From: Chrysophaeum taylorii
Lineage: Eukaryota; Sar; Pelagophyceae; Pelagomonadales; Pelagomonadaceae
NCBI GenBank assembly: GCA_029834535.1
Contig: JAQMWT010000358.1
Location: 83,470-147,469, forward strand
DNA: 64,000 nucleotides
Direction: 5' to 3'
Shown: in pieces, positions 1 to 10,008 of the stretch
How positions within the stretch are numbered: position 1 is the stretch's first letter
How the letters are laid out: each line of letters begins with the position of its first letter
The notes under the pieces: model-generated
What the model saw: only the letters and a program-made list of their open reading frames with translations
Databases searched by the model: none
What the model was told of the DNA's origin: nothing
Program-made: the position numbers and the translations under genes

Positions 1-1361
1 TCGACGCGAAGATCTCCGAATGGCGCGACGACAACGCCGAGCTGCGGCGCGCGGTGTCGAAGATGACCAAGCAGGCGGCGAGCCTCGACGAGAAGATCCG
101 CGTCCTCAAGACGTCGGCGCGGGCCTACGCCGAGGACGCGCCGGGCGTCCGTCGCGCTGCGGCTCTCGCCGCCAAGTTCGAGAAAGTCGAGACCAGAATC
201 GAGGCCTTGGACGTCAAGTGCCAACGTATCCGCGATGTTGAGGACCGCTGCGGCCGCGACCGCGCGCGCATCGAGCGACTCGAGCGCTGGAAGGAGGCCG
301 ACGTCGCGCCCCGCCTCCTCGCCGCTGCCTCGTCCGGCGACGACGACGACGGCCGGGGTGGGTCCACATGTGCCTCCGGAGGGGGTATCGTCGTCGCCAC
401 CGGGGGGGTGCAACTCCGAGACGTCTCCCAGAGGCTCGGCCGCGTCGAGGAGTGGCGCGACGGCCTCCGCGATTCGCTGGCAAAGCTAACGCCGGCGCGT
501 TTCGACCATCTCGAAGAGACGGTCGAAGCACTCGCCACGGCTTCGGCAGAGGCGCGCACGACTGCGCGCGAGTCGCTACGCGACGCCGACCTCGCGCTCG
601 CCGACCTTCGGGACACGCTCGACGCCCAGCTCCAAGCGCTAGCGCGCGCGGTGGATGACTGTGCCGAGACGGCAAGACGCGCGGCCGACGACGCCGCGCG
701 AGCCACCGTAACCAAGCGCACCGACCAGCCACCCTCCGACATGGTCCTCGCAGGCCACGACGCGCTCGAGCGGCCTCAACGCATCTCTGCGTTGGCCTTT
801 GTAAACGACGACGACGATGTCCCGCTCGTCGAGAGAGCCAACGCCGACGCGCGCGACCGCCTCGACGCCCTCGAGCGCCGCGTCCGGGACCTGTCGGCTG
901 AACCCCGAGTCACGCGCTTCGCCGAAAATCTCGCGGCCCTCGCGCTGCGCGTCGACGACGTCTCTGCCGCGCTCAACGCCCGGCGCCAATCGTCACCGCC
1001 GCGTGTTGACGCCGACGCTCGCCGCATTTTGGAGAACGTCTTTGACAATGCCGTTCGAAGCAAGGACCCAGCTCCTACGACCTCCGGCTCAATGTACGCT
1101 GTCGACGAAGACGACGACGGCGACGACGACGATGACGACGACGACGTGGTGGAGCGGGACCCCGCCCGAGAGTCTCCACCCAGCGCCGAATCCGCGCCTC
1201 CGGAGACGTCCCCGGAAAACGTCGTAGAAAAGATGGAACCTGTCATCGTGCTCGAACAGCCGAGCATCGTCGAGCTTCACGCGGGCGACGACGACGATGA
1301 CGACGCGGAAGACGACTCGGAGGAGGAGGAGGAGGACTCGGAGGAGGACCTGGAGGAATAC

Positions 1362-1393
<32 letters not shown>

Positions 1394-1546
1394 TCCGGCG
1401 GCGCCGCGAAGAAAGACTTCGGTGCGTCCCGTGTGCCCGTTGCTTTGCCAACTGCGTGCTGTTCACCGCAGACAGAGAACTACCTGTCCCGGTTCCGCAC
1501 GAGGCTCGCTCAGCCAGATGCCGCGTTGTCCGAAGAGAGCGACTAG
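1..1546 (+). CDS. Coiled-coil protein with acidic C-terminus (5' partial)
   Basis: The reading frame is already open at base 3, so the N-terminus lies outside the window. The visible protein is rich in Ala, Arg, Glu and Asp in heptad-like spacing, which predicts long coiled coils. It then becomes low-complexity Asp/Glu, with runs encoded by GAC and GAA/GAG repeats. A textbook donor (GAAGAA/GTAAGT at 1389) and an acceptor (CACCGCAG ending at 1471) define an 83-bp intron. Splicing it shifts the frame and gives a short C-terminus ending in SEESD with a stop at 1544-1546. Reading through instead gives an Arg/Cys-rich tail to 1559 that looks non-coding. I recognise no enzyme domain; a structural role is an inference. 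The next gene starts about 50 bases downstream on the same strand. Confidence 0.7.
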
Positions 1547-1595
1547 AAGAAGTCGTTGAAGTTTTGACGTGGTTGCGTCGGATTGGTGGCATTCA

Positions 1596-2822
1596 ATGGC
1601 AATGTGGCTGCTTCTCGTTGCGGGCGCGGCCTTTGGGTTGGTGGTGCCGCCGTTGACGTTGGAAGAGGCTCGGAGGTGCCACAGGCCGTCGAATCGGCGC
1701 AGCGCGCGGGATTGCTTGGCATACGTGAAGGAATCTCCGCGCGACGAGCTGGCCAGGTCGTATCCGAATATTGACGCGGCGTGTTTCAACGTGACGTGGC
1801 AGTCGAGCGTCGCTGCGAGCGGAAACGCGACGGTGTTGGGAACGTCCGGAAAGTGGGGGTCGTGCGTCGCGACGTCGACCGACGGCGAGTACCGGTACTT
1901 TGTGTCGAACAGTGTACCGAACCACTACTTTGGCCCGTACTGCCCTTTGGGTCTCGGGCTGGGTTATTGCGTCGGCGAGGAGGCGTGCGTATTCGAGGGC
2001 CTGGCCTGCGGCGGCGATTCAGTGTCGTCGTCGCGCGGTTACACGCCGCTCGGGGACGTGTGGGTGCCGTCGTTGGCATACGCGAAGATGCCCGTCGCGG
2101 GCGACCCGACGCGCGCGGACCGGCCGGGCTCGATGTACGCGACCGTCGAGGACGGCGCGAAGAACGTGGGGGCCGCCACGGCAATGACGATCGAGGACGG
2201 CATAACGATACAGGGCCCGAACGACGCGGGAGACTACGATATCGACGAGGCGGGCTTCGTATTGCCGTGCGGCGGGCACGTTACTCCTCCTCAGGACTTC
2301 TCGCCGGGTGGCCTCGCGCCCTACTTCCACTACCACAAGGCGCCGACGTGCAAGACGGCCTTTGTCGATGCCGACAGACCCGCCGCGCACGGCGGAGACG
2401 CCGCGACGGCCCACGGCACCCTCTTCGCCTACGCGTTGGACGGCTTCGGAATTTATACGTTTTCGGATATTGGTGGCGCCGCCCCCGTCCTCGACGAGTG
2501 TGGCGGCCACTTCGGCCCGACCGATGACGATGACGATGATTCTGTCGTCTACCACTACCACAGTACGCCGTACACGCCCTATCATCTCGCGTGCCAGGGC
2601 CCCGCGCTCTCCAACTGCGACGCGACGCAGACCGGCACCTCCTTTTGCGGATCCGGCTGCGGCGCGGACCTCTGTATCCAACCGGGCACCTCCGGGCCTT
2701 CCCTCCGCGTCTACGCAGCTTCTTTCGGCAACACGTCGTGGTTCGACGCCTACACCAACAACATCGACGCCGCTCGCGTTCCTCTTGCACCCAATAAGAA
2801 TAAGCGGCCACTGTCGGAGTAG
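1596..2822 (+). CDS. Secreted YHYH-domain protein
   Basis: About 408 aa from the ATG at 1596, chosen because it gives a compact signal peptide (MAMWLLLVAGAAFGL). An in-frame codon further upstream would add hydrophilic residues before it. Two YHYH motifs near residues 243 and 318 (FHYHKAPTC and YHYHSTPY) are the signature of the YHYH family, common in stramenopiles and marine bacteria and of unknown biochemical function. Cysteines are numerous and often paired (for example CGSGCGADLC near the C-terminus), which fits an extracytoplasmic disulfide-bonded protein. The His clusters suggest metal binding, but that is inference. No intron is needed. The gene ends just before an AT-rich stretch with several TATTATTA-like strings, probably the 3' UTR. 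Confidence 0.82.
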   Translation: MAMWLLLVAGAAFGLVVPPLTLEEARRCHRPSNRRSARDCLAYVKESPRDELARSYPNIDAACFNVTWQSSVAASGNATVLGTSGKWGSCVATSTDGEYRYFVSNSVPNHYFGPYCPLGLGLGYCVGEEACVFEGLACGGDSVSSSRGYTPLGDVWVPSLAYAKMPVAGDPTRADRPGSMYATVEDGAKNVGAATAMTIEDGITIQGPNDAGDYDIDEAGFVLPCGGHVTPPQDFSPGGLAPYFHYHKAPTCKTAFVDADRPAAHGGDAATAHGTLFAYALDGFGIYTFSDIGGAAPVLDECGGHFGPTDDDDDDSVVYHYHSTPYTPYHLACQGPALSNCDATQTGTSFCGSGCGADLCIQPGTSGPSLRVYAASFGNTSWFDAYTNNIDAARVPLAPNKNKRPLSE

Positions 2823-2996
2823 GAGGAGTGTACGTTATTATTATCATTTATATATGTGAAACACGCGAAGAGGAGATGCACGAGACGACGACGACGACGA
2901 AAAAAATTAATGTCCTCTAAATAAAAAGAGGGAGAAAAGTAATGTGATCAGTCACGCGAAGAAGAAGAAGAAGAAGAAGTCACTGAGACATCGTCA

Positions 2997-3653
2997 TCAG
3001 ATGTCGTCGTCGAGGTCGTCGTCGTCGACGGCGTTGTCGGGGGAGGAGCTGGAGACGCCCTGGTACTGGTAGCCGCGGCGTATTCGCTCGGCGAAGCGCT
3101 GGGCTCGGAGTTTGGCGGCGTCGTTGTCGCAGAAGAACTCGAGGCAAAAGGAGAGCTGGACGGCGTTGACGAGCGCGACAAAGCAATAGCAGCCAGAGAG
3201 GCTGCTAAGGGTCTGGAATGCGCTGAGAAACTCCTTGTTCCGCCTGACGACGACGGTCTCCGAGACAACGATGGGATCCATCTCGCGCTCGCCCTTTGCG
3301 ATTGATCCCCAGTGCGCGGACGTCATCATCGCCTGGAGAGCGAGGACGACGGTCGCTCCGATGACTCCGCCGCCGACTGTGTCGGTGCACTTGACCTTGA
3401 AAAACCAGAGCCCGTAGACGGGCTGGAGGATGAACAGAAAGCCCGTCAGGAGGATGGCGAAGGAGGCCCCCGAGTTGACGCGAAGTAAAGTCTCCATCTC
3501 GGCGACGCAGGGCGTTGTAAGGCACCGCCCGACCACGTTGAAGGTGGTGACCGAGAACGCGATCCCGAAGACGAGGTTGATAAGGAGCGTCAGGATAGTC
3601 AGACTGCGCCGGACCTCGAACAGCCGCTCGAGCGCGGCGCCAACCACCGTCAT
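2997..3653 (-). CDS. Four-transmembrane protein of unknown function
   Basis: 218 aa from an ATG at 3653. Four hydrophobic helices are visible at about residues 19-40, 65-86, 93-111 and 150-172. A Cys pair in the loop after helix 1 (GRCLTTPC) recalls tetraspan membrane proteins. The cytosolic tail is basic and then ends in an Asp-rich stretch (VDDDDLDDDI). I do not recognise a family, and the CCG motif of true tetraspanins is absent. It converges with the YHYH gene: the two stop codons are about 175 bases apart. The start is about 100 bases from the divergent RRM gene, so the two may share a promoter region. Confidence 0.65.
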   Translation of the reverse strand: MTVVGAALERLFEVRRSLTILTLLINLVFGIAFSVTTFNVVGRCLTTPCVAEMETLLRVNSGASFAILLTGFLFILQPVYGLWFFKVKCTDTVGGGVIGATVVLALQAMMTSAHWGSIAKGEREMDPIVVSETVVVRRNKEFLSAFQTLSSLSGCYCFVALVNAVQLSFCLEFFCDNDAAKLRAQRFAERIRRGYQYQGVSSSSPDNAVDDDDLDDDI

Positions 3654-3760
3654 GGTGCTGTACTGCTTCGTCAGGGACTCGTCGTCCTGCCTCTCTTCTA
3701 GAAACCCTCGTGTGTGCGTGTTAATAATTAAAAGCCCTCGTTTGTAGGGTTAGTTGTAAG

Positions 3761-4872
3761 ATGGACGAGGTCGAGCGGCTCCGGAACGAGGTCGCCGAGG
3801 CCGAGGCCGCCGTGAGCGAGGCGGTGAAGCGCCGCGACCTGGCGTCGGCGGCCCTCGCCGCCGCGATCGAGGCGTCCCGCGACATCGAGGTAACCTCCGA
3901 GGTGACCTCGGTGTCGAAAACAACCCCCCTCCCAGAGGTGTCGAATACTACGGCTCCCTCGGAGGTGTCGAAGACAACCCCCCCCCCAGAGGTGTCGAAT
4001 ACTACGGCTCCCTCGGAGGTGTCGAAGACAACGCCCGCGACGCCGCCCGAATGGGCCTACTACGAGGTGGTGGCGTCGGCGTCGCAGAAACGGCGTCGCG
4101 TCGTGGTCGCGGGCGAGGAGCGCGATGCGACGAGGGTCGCGCTCGACGCGCTCTCGGCTTCCGAACAACTCTTCTGCTGCGGCGACGACGCCGACAAGCT
4201 CGCGACGGCGTGGCCGCTGCTACGGCGACTCCGGGACGACGAAGGCCTCGTCCGCCGCGCCGAAAAGAACTGGCCTATGCGCGTGCCTCCCTTCAAGGGA
4301 GGCGGCATGTCGTTGGCCGCGGCGACGGCCCAGGGCGCGACGCCCCTCAAGCTCGGCGACATCCTCGTCGCCGCGCGCACCGCCGACGCGAGGGCCGTCT
4401 TCGCCCGCCGCGACGCCCAGGCCACCATGCTGCGCTTCTGCCCCGCCGACGACGCGACGGCCTGCGCGCACCTCGACGCGCTCGCGCGCAGAAAACCGCC
4501 CGGCAACGTCGCGACCATGCTTCTCCAGAAAATCGAGGAACACCCCCCCAACGTCCTGCTTCCGCTCCCCCCGCGCGTCCTGACCCCCCTCGACCCCCGG
4601 CGGCCGAGCCTTATCCCGAACACCGTCTTCGTCGGCAACCTCGCCGTTCGCTCCGCGCGCTCGCCCGCGGAAATCGATCTCGCCCTCCGCCAGTGCTTTG
4701 GCCGCTGCGGCCCGATCCTCGACGTCCGCCTCGCCGAGGAGGGCCGCGGCTACGCGCACATCGACTTTGGCGACCCCGCCGCCGCCGCGCGCGCCCTCGA
4801 CCTCAACTCGACCCTACTCCACGGCAGGCGACTCAAGGTCGACCTCGCCGAGAAACGCCCCCAGTCCGCTCC

Positions 4873-4908
<36 letters not shown>

Positions 4909-5221
4909 CAAGGGACACTACCCCTCCGCCGCCTCCTTCAGACCCGCCGCGCCCCGCCCTCGCCCCTCCTATCATCACCAACGGCACCAGCCGCAGAGTC
5001 ACCCGAGTCACCCTCGCCACAAATACTACCCGGGAGGGAGAGGGGGGAATCACTACCGCCCCCCGCAGCAGCAGCAGCAGCAGCAGCAACCGCCGCTCCA
5101 ACTCTCGCCTTCGCCGCGCGCTCTCTACCGCCCCCGCGCCGGCCCACCCCCTCCCGGTCTTGGTTCCCCCGTGCCCCGCCTCGCCCAGCTTCGCGACGAC
5201 GAGCTCGACGCATTCCTCTGA
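3761..5221 (+). CDS. RNA-binding protein with one RRM and poly-Gln tracts
   Basis: 486 aa. An RRM lies at about residues 286-365, with RNP2 (VFVGNL) and RNP1 (RGYAHIDF) in the right spacing. The domain predicts single-stranded RNA binding, so a nuclear or cytoplasmic mRNA role is likely. Residues 1-40 look like a short coiled coil. Residues 55-95 hold two near-perfect 18-residue repeats (TTPxPEVSNTTAPSEVSK), encoded by a 54-bp tandem duplication. The C-terminus is low complexity, with Gln runs (CAG repeats near 4879 and 5069) and Pro/His/Arg/Tyr-rich segments typical of RNP-granule proteins. The central region (about 130-280) is helical with no recognised domain. No intron is needed. Confidence 0.85.
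3921..4032 (+). repeat. 54-bp in-frame tandem duplication in the RRM gene
   Basis: Two consecutive 54-bp units differ by only a few bases in the C-run (cccccctccc versus cccccccccc). They encode the 18-residue Thr/Pro/Ser/Glu repeat in the linker of the RRM protein. Being a multiple of three, the expansion keeps the frame. Confidence 0.85.
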
Positions 5222-5532
5222 TCCCCTTCGGCGCTCAACGTAGTTCCCCCCGGTGCAGTCAGTGGGTGAGCGCGCTGGCTGCTTTTTGGGCTCAGGCTGG
5301 TGGCTCCTCCTCCAAACCCGTAGCGAGCTCACTCACCCACCCACTTACTCACACCCTCGGTTCTCAGCTGGTAGGCAATGATCACGACAAGAAAAAGAAG
5401 AAGAAGAACAAGAAGAAAAAGGAGAATCGCGTGGCTCGAGCCACGCACACCACACCCCCCACCAAAAAAAAAAGTCGAACGGAGGAGTGTGCATGCATCC
5501 GGCCGGCAGCGCCACAATGCATTGCATTCCGT
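5222..5532. other. Intergenic, convergent 3' ends
   Basis: This is the spacer between the RRM stop and the stop of the minus-strand hydrolase gene. It contains AAG/AAAGAA repeats and an A-tract near 5465. I see no gene; it probably holds both 3' UTRs. Confidence 0.5.
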
Positions 5533-7425
5533 TCAGTCGCCGTAAACGCTGTGACGATCCGCACCGTGGTAGGCCCCCAGTGATGATGATAAAGATGAGG
5601 AGGAGAAGGCCTCGGCCTCGTCGACGATGAAACGCGAGCGACCCAGGAGGCGCGAGTGGCGGCCGTAGGTCGGATCGCGGCGGAGCACGGGGGGCTGCGA
5701 GGTGGTCTGGCCGGCGACGTATGGCCCGCTCTCGAGCTTGACCTCGAAAGAGGTTTCGTCGAGGACGAAGACGCTGAAGAGCTGCGGAAGCGTGTCGTCT
5801 TCGTGGTCGGGTACCGGGTGCGCGCGGACGACGACGTGGCCCTGGCGCGCGTCGTCGAGAAAGTGGGGAGCATCGCGGCGGCGGCTGGTGAGACCGTGGA
5901 GCGTCGCCTGGCGCTCTGGGGCGAGCCAGGTCGCGAAGAACTGGGGCGCGGCGAGGCCATCGCGCGCGATGTTGTCGGTGGAGATCAGATAGAGCGCGTC
6001 CTCGGACGGCTGGTCGCTGCGCCACGCTTGGTTGACGACGACTTTGGGGGCGAGGTACTCGAAGAAGGCGCGGTTGACGCCGAGGCCGTGGTTGTTCATG
6101 GTCGCCGCGTCCACTTCGCCCGCTGCCCGCGCGACGGCCGTCGTCGTGTCGATCTCGGTTGTCGGCTCCCTCTTGAGATGTGAAAAGCGGTCGACGTCGT
6201 TGTCGCCGCCGGTAAAGTAACGAAAATTGCCGTACTCCAGGACCATCGCGAGACTTCTTCGGTTTTCGTCCCACCGCGCGTCCAAGGGACCGATCGCCGA
6301 CACGTTGCCATCGCGGTCGGCCACCATGGCGTCGGCCTTGAGGTTGCGGAACCGGAACGCGCGCCTCAGGCGCGAGCAGCGACGCGCTTCGTCCGTCTTC
6401 TTATAGCGCGCCATCTTCTTGCATTTGAGGAGCTTGACCTGGTCGGAGCGGCCGGGGGCAAACCGCTCGGCCTTTGAGCCCCGGTGCTTGATGGCATCGC
6501 GCACAAACCGCACGTAATTGTCGACGATCGGATCCCGGGGGGCTTGGTAGTCGGGGTACGCGCGGTCGAGGAATTTGCCGATATCGAGTTTCGAGCCGAT
6601 TTCGGCGATCCCACTAAGAGCGTAGCTCGTCGAGTTGGGGTACGCTACGCCCACGTGATCCGGATGGAAGTGCGTGATGATCGCGTAGTCGAGCCGTTCG
6701 ATTGGCGCGAATCGTTTGACGTACTCGGCGACGGCCTCGCCCGAAGTCTCCAGGCCTTCGGGCAGCCGGAGCACCTTGACGTGGGGTGCCTGCGCCTCGA
6801 ACTTGTCGGGGTCCTGGTCCCCGGCATCGACCAGCGCCGTCGTACCGTCGGGCAGCACCACAAACGTCGACTGAGACATCCCCGCCTTGACGTGGTGGAC
6901 GTCGAGCATCCCGAATCGCCACGCCGGGAGCTGCCGAGACATCGCGCGTCGGATCGCGCGCTTCGCCTCGCGCTCTTTCGTTGCGCGCTTCCGATGACGC
7001 TCGACGGCGTAGTTGATCGGCTGCATCACCGCGATAACCACCAGCCCGGCGGCGATCGCGCCGCGCCACGTCTGCTGCCAGCTCGGCCATCGCGGGCGAT
7101 CGTCGTCGTCGTCGTCGTCGTTCTTCGGCTTCCTCCCCCTGCACGCCGAGGCCGCCCCGCGCGCCGAGGTGGTGGTGGTGGCCTGGCACGCGGCGACGAG
7201 CCTTGCCGTGCGCAGTTGGCACCGGACGGCAAAGCTCGATGTGACCGTCTGAACCCTGCGCACCCACGCCCGAGCCTCGACCGCCAACGCTCGAGCCTTG
7301 CGGGACATCGCTTCGCCGTACTCCCGAAACATGCCTGCCGCATCTTGAGACGACGACGACGACGACGACGACTCCTCGGTGCTTTCCTGATGATGACGCT
7401 GCTCCACGTCCACATCTGGATCCAT
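5533..7425 (-). CDS. Membrane-anchored metallo-beta-lactamase-fold hydrolase (ComEC/Rec2-like MBL domain)
   Basis: 630 aa. The N-terminus is low-complexity Ser followed by a helical region. One transmembrane helix sits at about residues 122-138 (GAIAAGLVVIAVMQPINYA), preceded by an Asp run. The MBL domain starts near residue 172 with a Gln/Ser/Thr segment and LVDAGD. The metal-binding HxHxDH motif is HFHPDH at 252-257. Further ligands are plausible at TGGDND and in the NNHGLGVN segment, an arrangement like the stand-alone MBL domains related to ComEC. The family hydrolyses phosphodiester, ester or amide bonds; the substrate cannot be named. Topology (one TM with the catalytic domain after it) suggests a lumenal or extracellular enzyme, by inference. 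No intron is needed. Confidence 0.75.
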   Translation of the reverse strand: MDPDVDVEQRHHQESTEESSSSSSSSQDAAGMFREYGEAMSRKARALAVEARAWVRRVQTVTSSFAVRCQLRTARLVAACQATTTTSARGAASACRGRKPKNDDDDDDDRPRWPSWQQTWRGAIAAGLVVIAVMQPINYAVERHRKRATKEREAKRAIRRAMSRQLPAWRFGMLDVHHVKAGMSQSTFVVLPDGTTALVDAGDQDPDKFEAQAPHVKVLRLPEGLETSGEAVAEYVKRFAPIERLDYAIITHFHPDHVGVAYPNSTSYALSGIAEIGSKLDIGKFLDRAYPDYQAPRDPIVDNYVRFVRDAIKHRGSKAERFAPGRSDQVKLLKCKKMARYKKTDEARRCSRLRRAFRFRNLKADAMVADRDGNVSAIGPLDARWDENRRSLAMVLEYGNFRYFTGGDNDVDRFSHLKREPTTEIDTTTAVARAAGEVDAATMNNHGLGVNRAFFEYLAPKVVVNQAWRSDQPSEDALYLISTDNIARDGLAAPQFFATWLAPERQATLHGLTSRRRDAPHFLDDARQGHVVVRAHPVPDHEDDTLPQLFSVFVLDETSFEVKLESGPYVAGQTTSQPPVLRRDPTYGRHSRLLGRSRFIVDEAEAFSSSSLSSSLGAYHGADRHSVYGD

Positions 7426-7497
7426 GGCGTGGGTGGTCCGGAACTGCCACCACCACCACCCACTTATTATTTTTTCTGGTTTCCGTGCGTTGGAAAA

Positions 7498-8598
7498 CTA
7501 TCGTCGGTGGTTGGGGGAGCTGTGGTGACGACGATGTGCGTGGTGTGATACGGTCGTCGGCGGCGCGGCGGCCGCCAGGCGCGTCGACGACATCGTGCGG
7601 CCGACGTAGGTGACGCGGACATTGGTGTTGAGGGCATGGGCTACGCACCGGCGGACGCAGTCATCGAGGATGAGGGTGGAGGTGTTGTGCTTCGCGCCAG
7701 AGGCGACCTTCCGGCTCTTGCCGAGGCTCATGGCGAGGTCGAGGTAGTCGGCGAACTTGGCGACGAGCGCGCGGGCGTCGACGCCGGCGTCGTCGAGCGC
7801 CTTGAGGTGGGCGTCGAGTTTGAGCGAGGCGAGGGCGTGGACCTTGCGCTCGAGGTCGATCTCCTTCGTAGCCTGGCGCTCGCACGCGGTGCGAATCCTT
7901 CCGCGGAGCGGCGAGACGGCGTGGTCGTGCGTCGGTTTGTGGTACTTTGCGAGCGGGGGAAGGACATCGCCGAGACCGAGTCTGTGGTGCACCGCGAAGG
8001 CGACGAGGCTCTCGTTGTATCGTTCGGTGATCCATATCGACTCGAACTTGTCGAGGATGGCCTGCGGCGACCCGCCGCCCCAGAATTTGAGCGCGACGCC
8101 CATGCCCTTGTCGCACGCGCACCGCGACGACGAATCCGCGCAGTCGATCTCTCCGCGCTGCGCGCGCTTCTCGGTGTGCGACGTCAACCTCGCGAGCGGC
8201 TCGCGCACCGTCGTGATGAGGACGGGCGCCGCGAAATGCGACGAGATCCAGTCCCCGAATGGATAATGCCCCAGGCTCCATTTGGGGCTCGCCTTAGAAG
8301 GTCGCGCGACGACGCTCTCGAACTCGTCGCGCAACCCCGAGTGCCACGACGGCACGCCCGCCCGCTCGGCCAACGCGCTCAGCAGGTTTGCCGCGGTGCT
8401 GCTCCCCGTCTCGGGCACCTTGATGAGGACCAGCTGGGACGGCAGCTCGCGCGTCGCAATCGACGTTGGAATCACAAACTCCCGCGGCGCGGCGAGCCGC
8501 TCTGGCACCACCACCTTGCTGCACGCGCACGGCGCCTTCGCCGACGCCCCAAGCCCCAGCGCCACGACCCACGCCACCGTCGAGGCGCTGCGGCGCAT
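7498..8598 (-). CDS. Sulfotransferase (carbohydrate sulfotransferase-like)
   Basis: 366 aa with a hydrophobic N-terminus (about residues 8-20) serving as signal peptide or Golgi anchor. LIKVPETGSST at 58-68 matches the 5'-phosphosulfate-binding loop of PAPS-dependent sulfotransferases of the galactose-3-O-sulfotransferase type. TTVREPLARLTS at 129-140 matches the 3'-phosphate-binding motif RxPxxRxxS. Family knowledge: these Golgi enzymes transfer sulfate from PAPS to glycans or glycolipids. The acceptor is unknown; algal sulfated polysaccharides are a reasonable guess. The C-terminus becomes His/Arg-rich. The gene lies head-to-head with the GlcG/HbpS-like gene, with about 65 bases between start codons. 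Confidence 0.75.
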   Translation of the reverse strand: MRRSASTVAWVVALGLGASAKAPCACSKVVVPERLAAPREFVIPTSIATRELPSQLVLIKVPETGSSTAANLLSALAERAGVPSWHSGLRDEFESVVARPSKASPKWSLGHYPFGDWISSHFAAPVLITTVREPLARLTSHTEKRAQRGEIDCADSSSRCACDKGMGVALKFWGGGSPQAILDKFESIWITERYNESLVAFAVHHRLGLGDVLPPLAKYHKPTHDHAVSPLRGRIRTACERQATKEIDLERKVHALASLKLDAHLKALDDAGVDARALVAKFADYLDLAMSLGKSRKVASGAKHNTSTLILDDCVRRCVAHALNTNVRVTYVGRTMSSTRLAAAAPPTTVSHHAHRRHHSSPNHRR

Positions 8599-8663
8599 GG
8601 ATTGAGGTCCGTTAGTACACAGGCAGAAACTTACCGGACTTGATCCACGTCAACCATCAAAAC

Positions 8664-9152
8664 ATGGCTGGAGCTGCGACGACAAGGATGATCCCGACAC
8701 TCACACTCGCGGGGGCCGAGATGCTCTGCAACGCGGCGCTCGCCGAGGCCCAACGACTCGGACTCGCACCCCTGAGTGTCGCTATCGTGGCAGCATCGGG
8801 AAAGCTCCTGCTCCACAAGGCCCAGGACGGCACGGCCGGCTTGGTCCCGGACATTGCGCTCGCCAAGGCGCAGACCTGTCTCGCGCTCAACACCTCGTCC
8901 AGAAGGCTTCGCGAGAAGTACGCGAAAGACAAACCGACGCAACTCGCCGCGATGGGCGCGATCGCAGGCGGCCAATTCGCACCCTTTCCCGGCGGAGTCC
9001 TCTGTCGCGACAGCGACGGTCTCGTCCTCGGAGCGATCGGCATCTCAGGGGCGTCCGCCGAAGAGGACGAACATTGCGGTATTACGGCAGCAAACCACGT
9101 GGGCTTCGCTCCCGAGCCGACTCACAGCTCTTTGGAGTCGAAGTCGACGTGA
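8664..9152 (+). CDS. GlcG/HbpS family protein
   Basis: 162 aa from the ATG at 8664; the longer frame would need a non-ATG start. The whole protein matches the GlcG/HbpS (DUF336) fold. It has an N-terminal helix with AEAQRLGLAPLSVAIVAASGKLLL, a central KAQTCLALNTSSRRL helix, a GGQFAPFPGGVLCRD segment and a C-terminal GAIGISGASAEEDEHC segment. Bacterial members bind heme or cobalamin, or accompany glycolate and diol metabolism. The fold is common in bacteria and scattered in algae, so bacterial origin is possible but not shown here. It lacks a targeting peptide, so a cytosolic location is likely. Confidence 0.8.
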   Translation: MAGAATTRMIPTLTLAGAEMLCNAALAEAQRLGLAPLSVAIVAASGKLLLHKAQDGTAGLVPDIALAKAQTCLALNTSSRRLREKYAKDKPTQLAAMGAIAGGQFAPFPGGVLCRDSDGLVLGAIGISGASAEEDEHCGITAANHVGFAPEPTHSSLESKST

Positions 9153-9299
9153 TCTATCGTCCTGCGACGCAAGATCCTGCTCGCTGCGTGCCTGCCTCCC
9201 TGCCACTGTAGTTGATGCGATCCCACGCCCTGTCGCTCTCAGCATAATTGCTTACAGTGTGTGCGGGGAGCGTCGACCGCGGGCGTAAGTAATGGGCGC

Positions 9300-10000
9300 G
9301 GTCACCGGGCTCCTTTAGAGCATATGATCGTGGTGTGCGCCCCCGGTGTGTTCAAGAGAAAGCCGGGCTCGGCGACGGCGCCTATCGCACGCGCGACAGG
9401 AGACCCGACAGGAGTAAGGAGGCAGGTAGCGAGGGCGGGGCTTGCGTTGTTGTGATCGGCCGTTGTGTTGAGGAGTGCGAAGAATCGAGGTTGTCGTCGA
9501 GGACAGGGCGGCGGCGCGCTGGATCGACTCGCAAAAGACGACAGTGCCACCAAGCTTGATGACGCGCTCTATCTTGGCGGCTTCGTTGGCGCGTGCTCGT
9601 ACGGGCAACTCGCGAAAGGGGCACACATGTATCATAGCATATCATAGCGTGTGTTGTCGGCGAAAAGCCATCGCTCACCATTTGCTTGCACCGAAGCGCG
9701 CACGAGCGAGCAATGGGACGCTTGGCAAACGGCTCGCGCCAAAAAGCATCGTTCGCGCGCGCTGCTTCGAGGTAAAACCGAGGGAGGTCTGTGATCGTCT
9801 TCTTTGCGTCTGGAAAGTAGTCACGCGTGAACGTCGCAAAGCGGCCCGTACCAGCGGCAACAGCGACGATTGATTCGGGCGCTAGTGACCGATGATTTTT
9901 TGCGCCGCGGTAACAGTGTGCGGCGCTGCGTTGTGTCTTGACGGCCGAAGAACAACTTGAGTGTTTTACACGCTTGAATGAGATTTTGACCAATAACTCT
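9300..10000 (-). pseudogene. Broken SAM-dependent methyltransferase (type 11-like)
   Basis: Two minus-strand frames together hold pieces of one class I methyltransferase. One frame carries motif I and the following helix (VAVAAGTGRFATF, then FPDAKKTITDLPRFYLEAARAND), encoded around 9700-9880. A second frame carries the post-motif region (FRELPVRAR and KLGGTVVFCESIQRA), encoded around 9520-9620. The first frame resumes with RRPVLDDNLDS. In intact algal and plant chloroplast-type methyltransferases these elements are collinear in one frame. The segment with the substrate-facing motif is not readable. No GT...AG pair that I can find reconnects them, so I call frameshift decay. The region is AT-richer than its neighbours. 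Confidence 0.6.
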
Positions 10001-10008
10001 TCACGCAA

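Noticed and set aside
1389-1559. Read-through C-terminus of the first gene to 1559
   Set aside because: The tail is Cys/Arg/Pro-rich and unlike the coiled coil; strong donor and acceptor support an intron.
4051-5583. Long plus-strand frame overlapping the RRM gene
   Set aside because: Arg/Pro-rich shadow of the RRM reading frame; no domain and runs through the 3' UTR.
6484-7548. Long plus-strand frame opposite the metallo-beta-lactamase gene
   Set aside because: Antisense shadow caused by high GC and codon bias; no recognisable domain.
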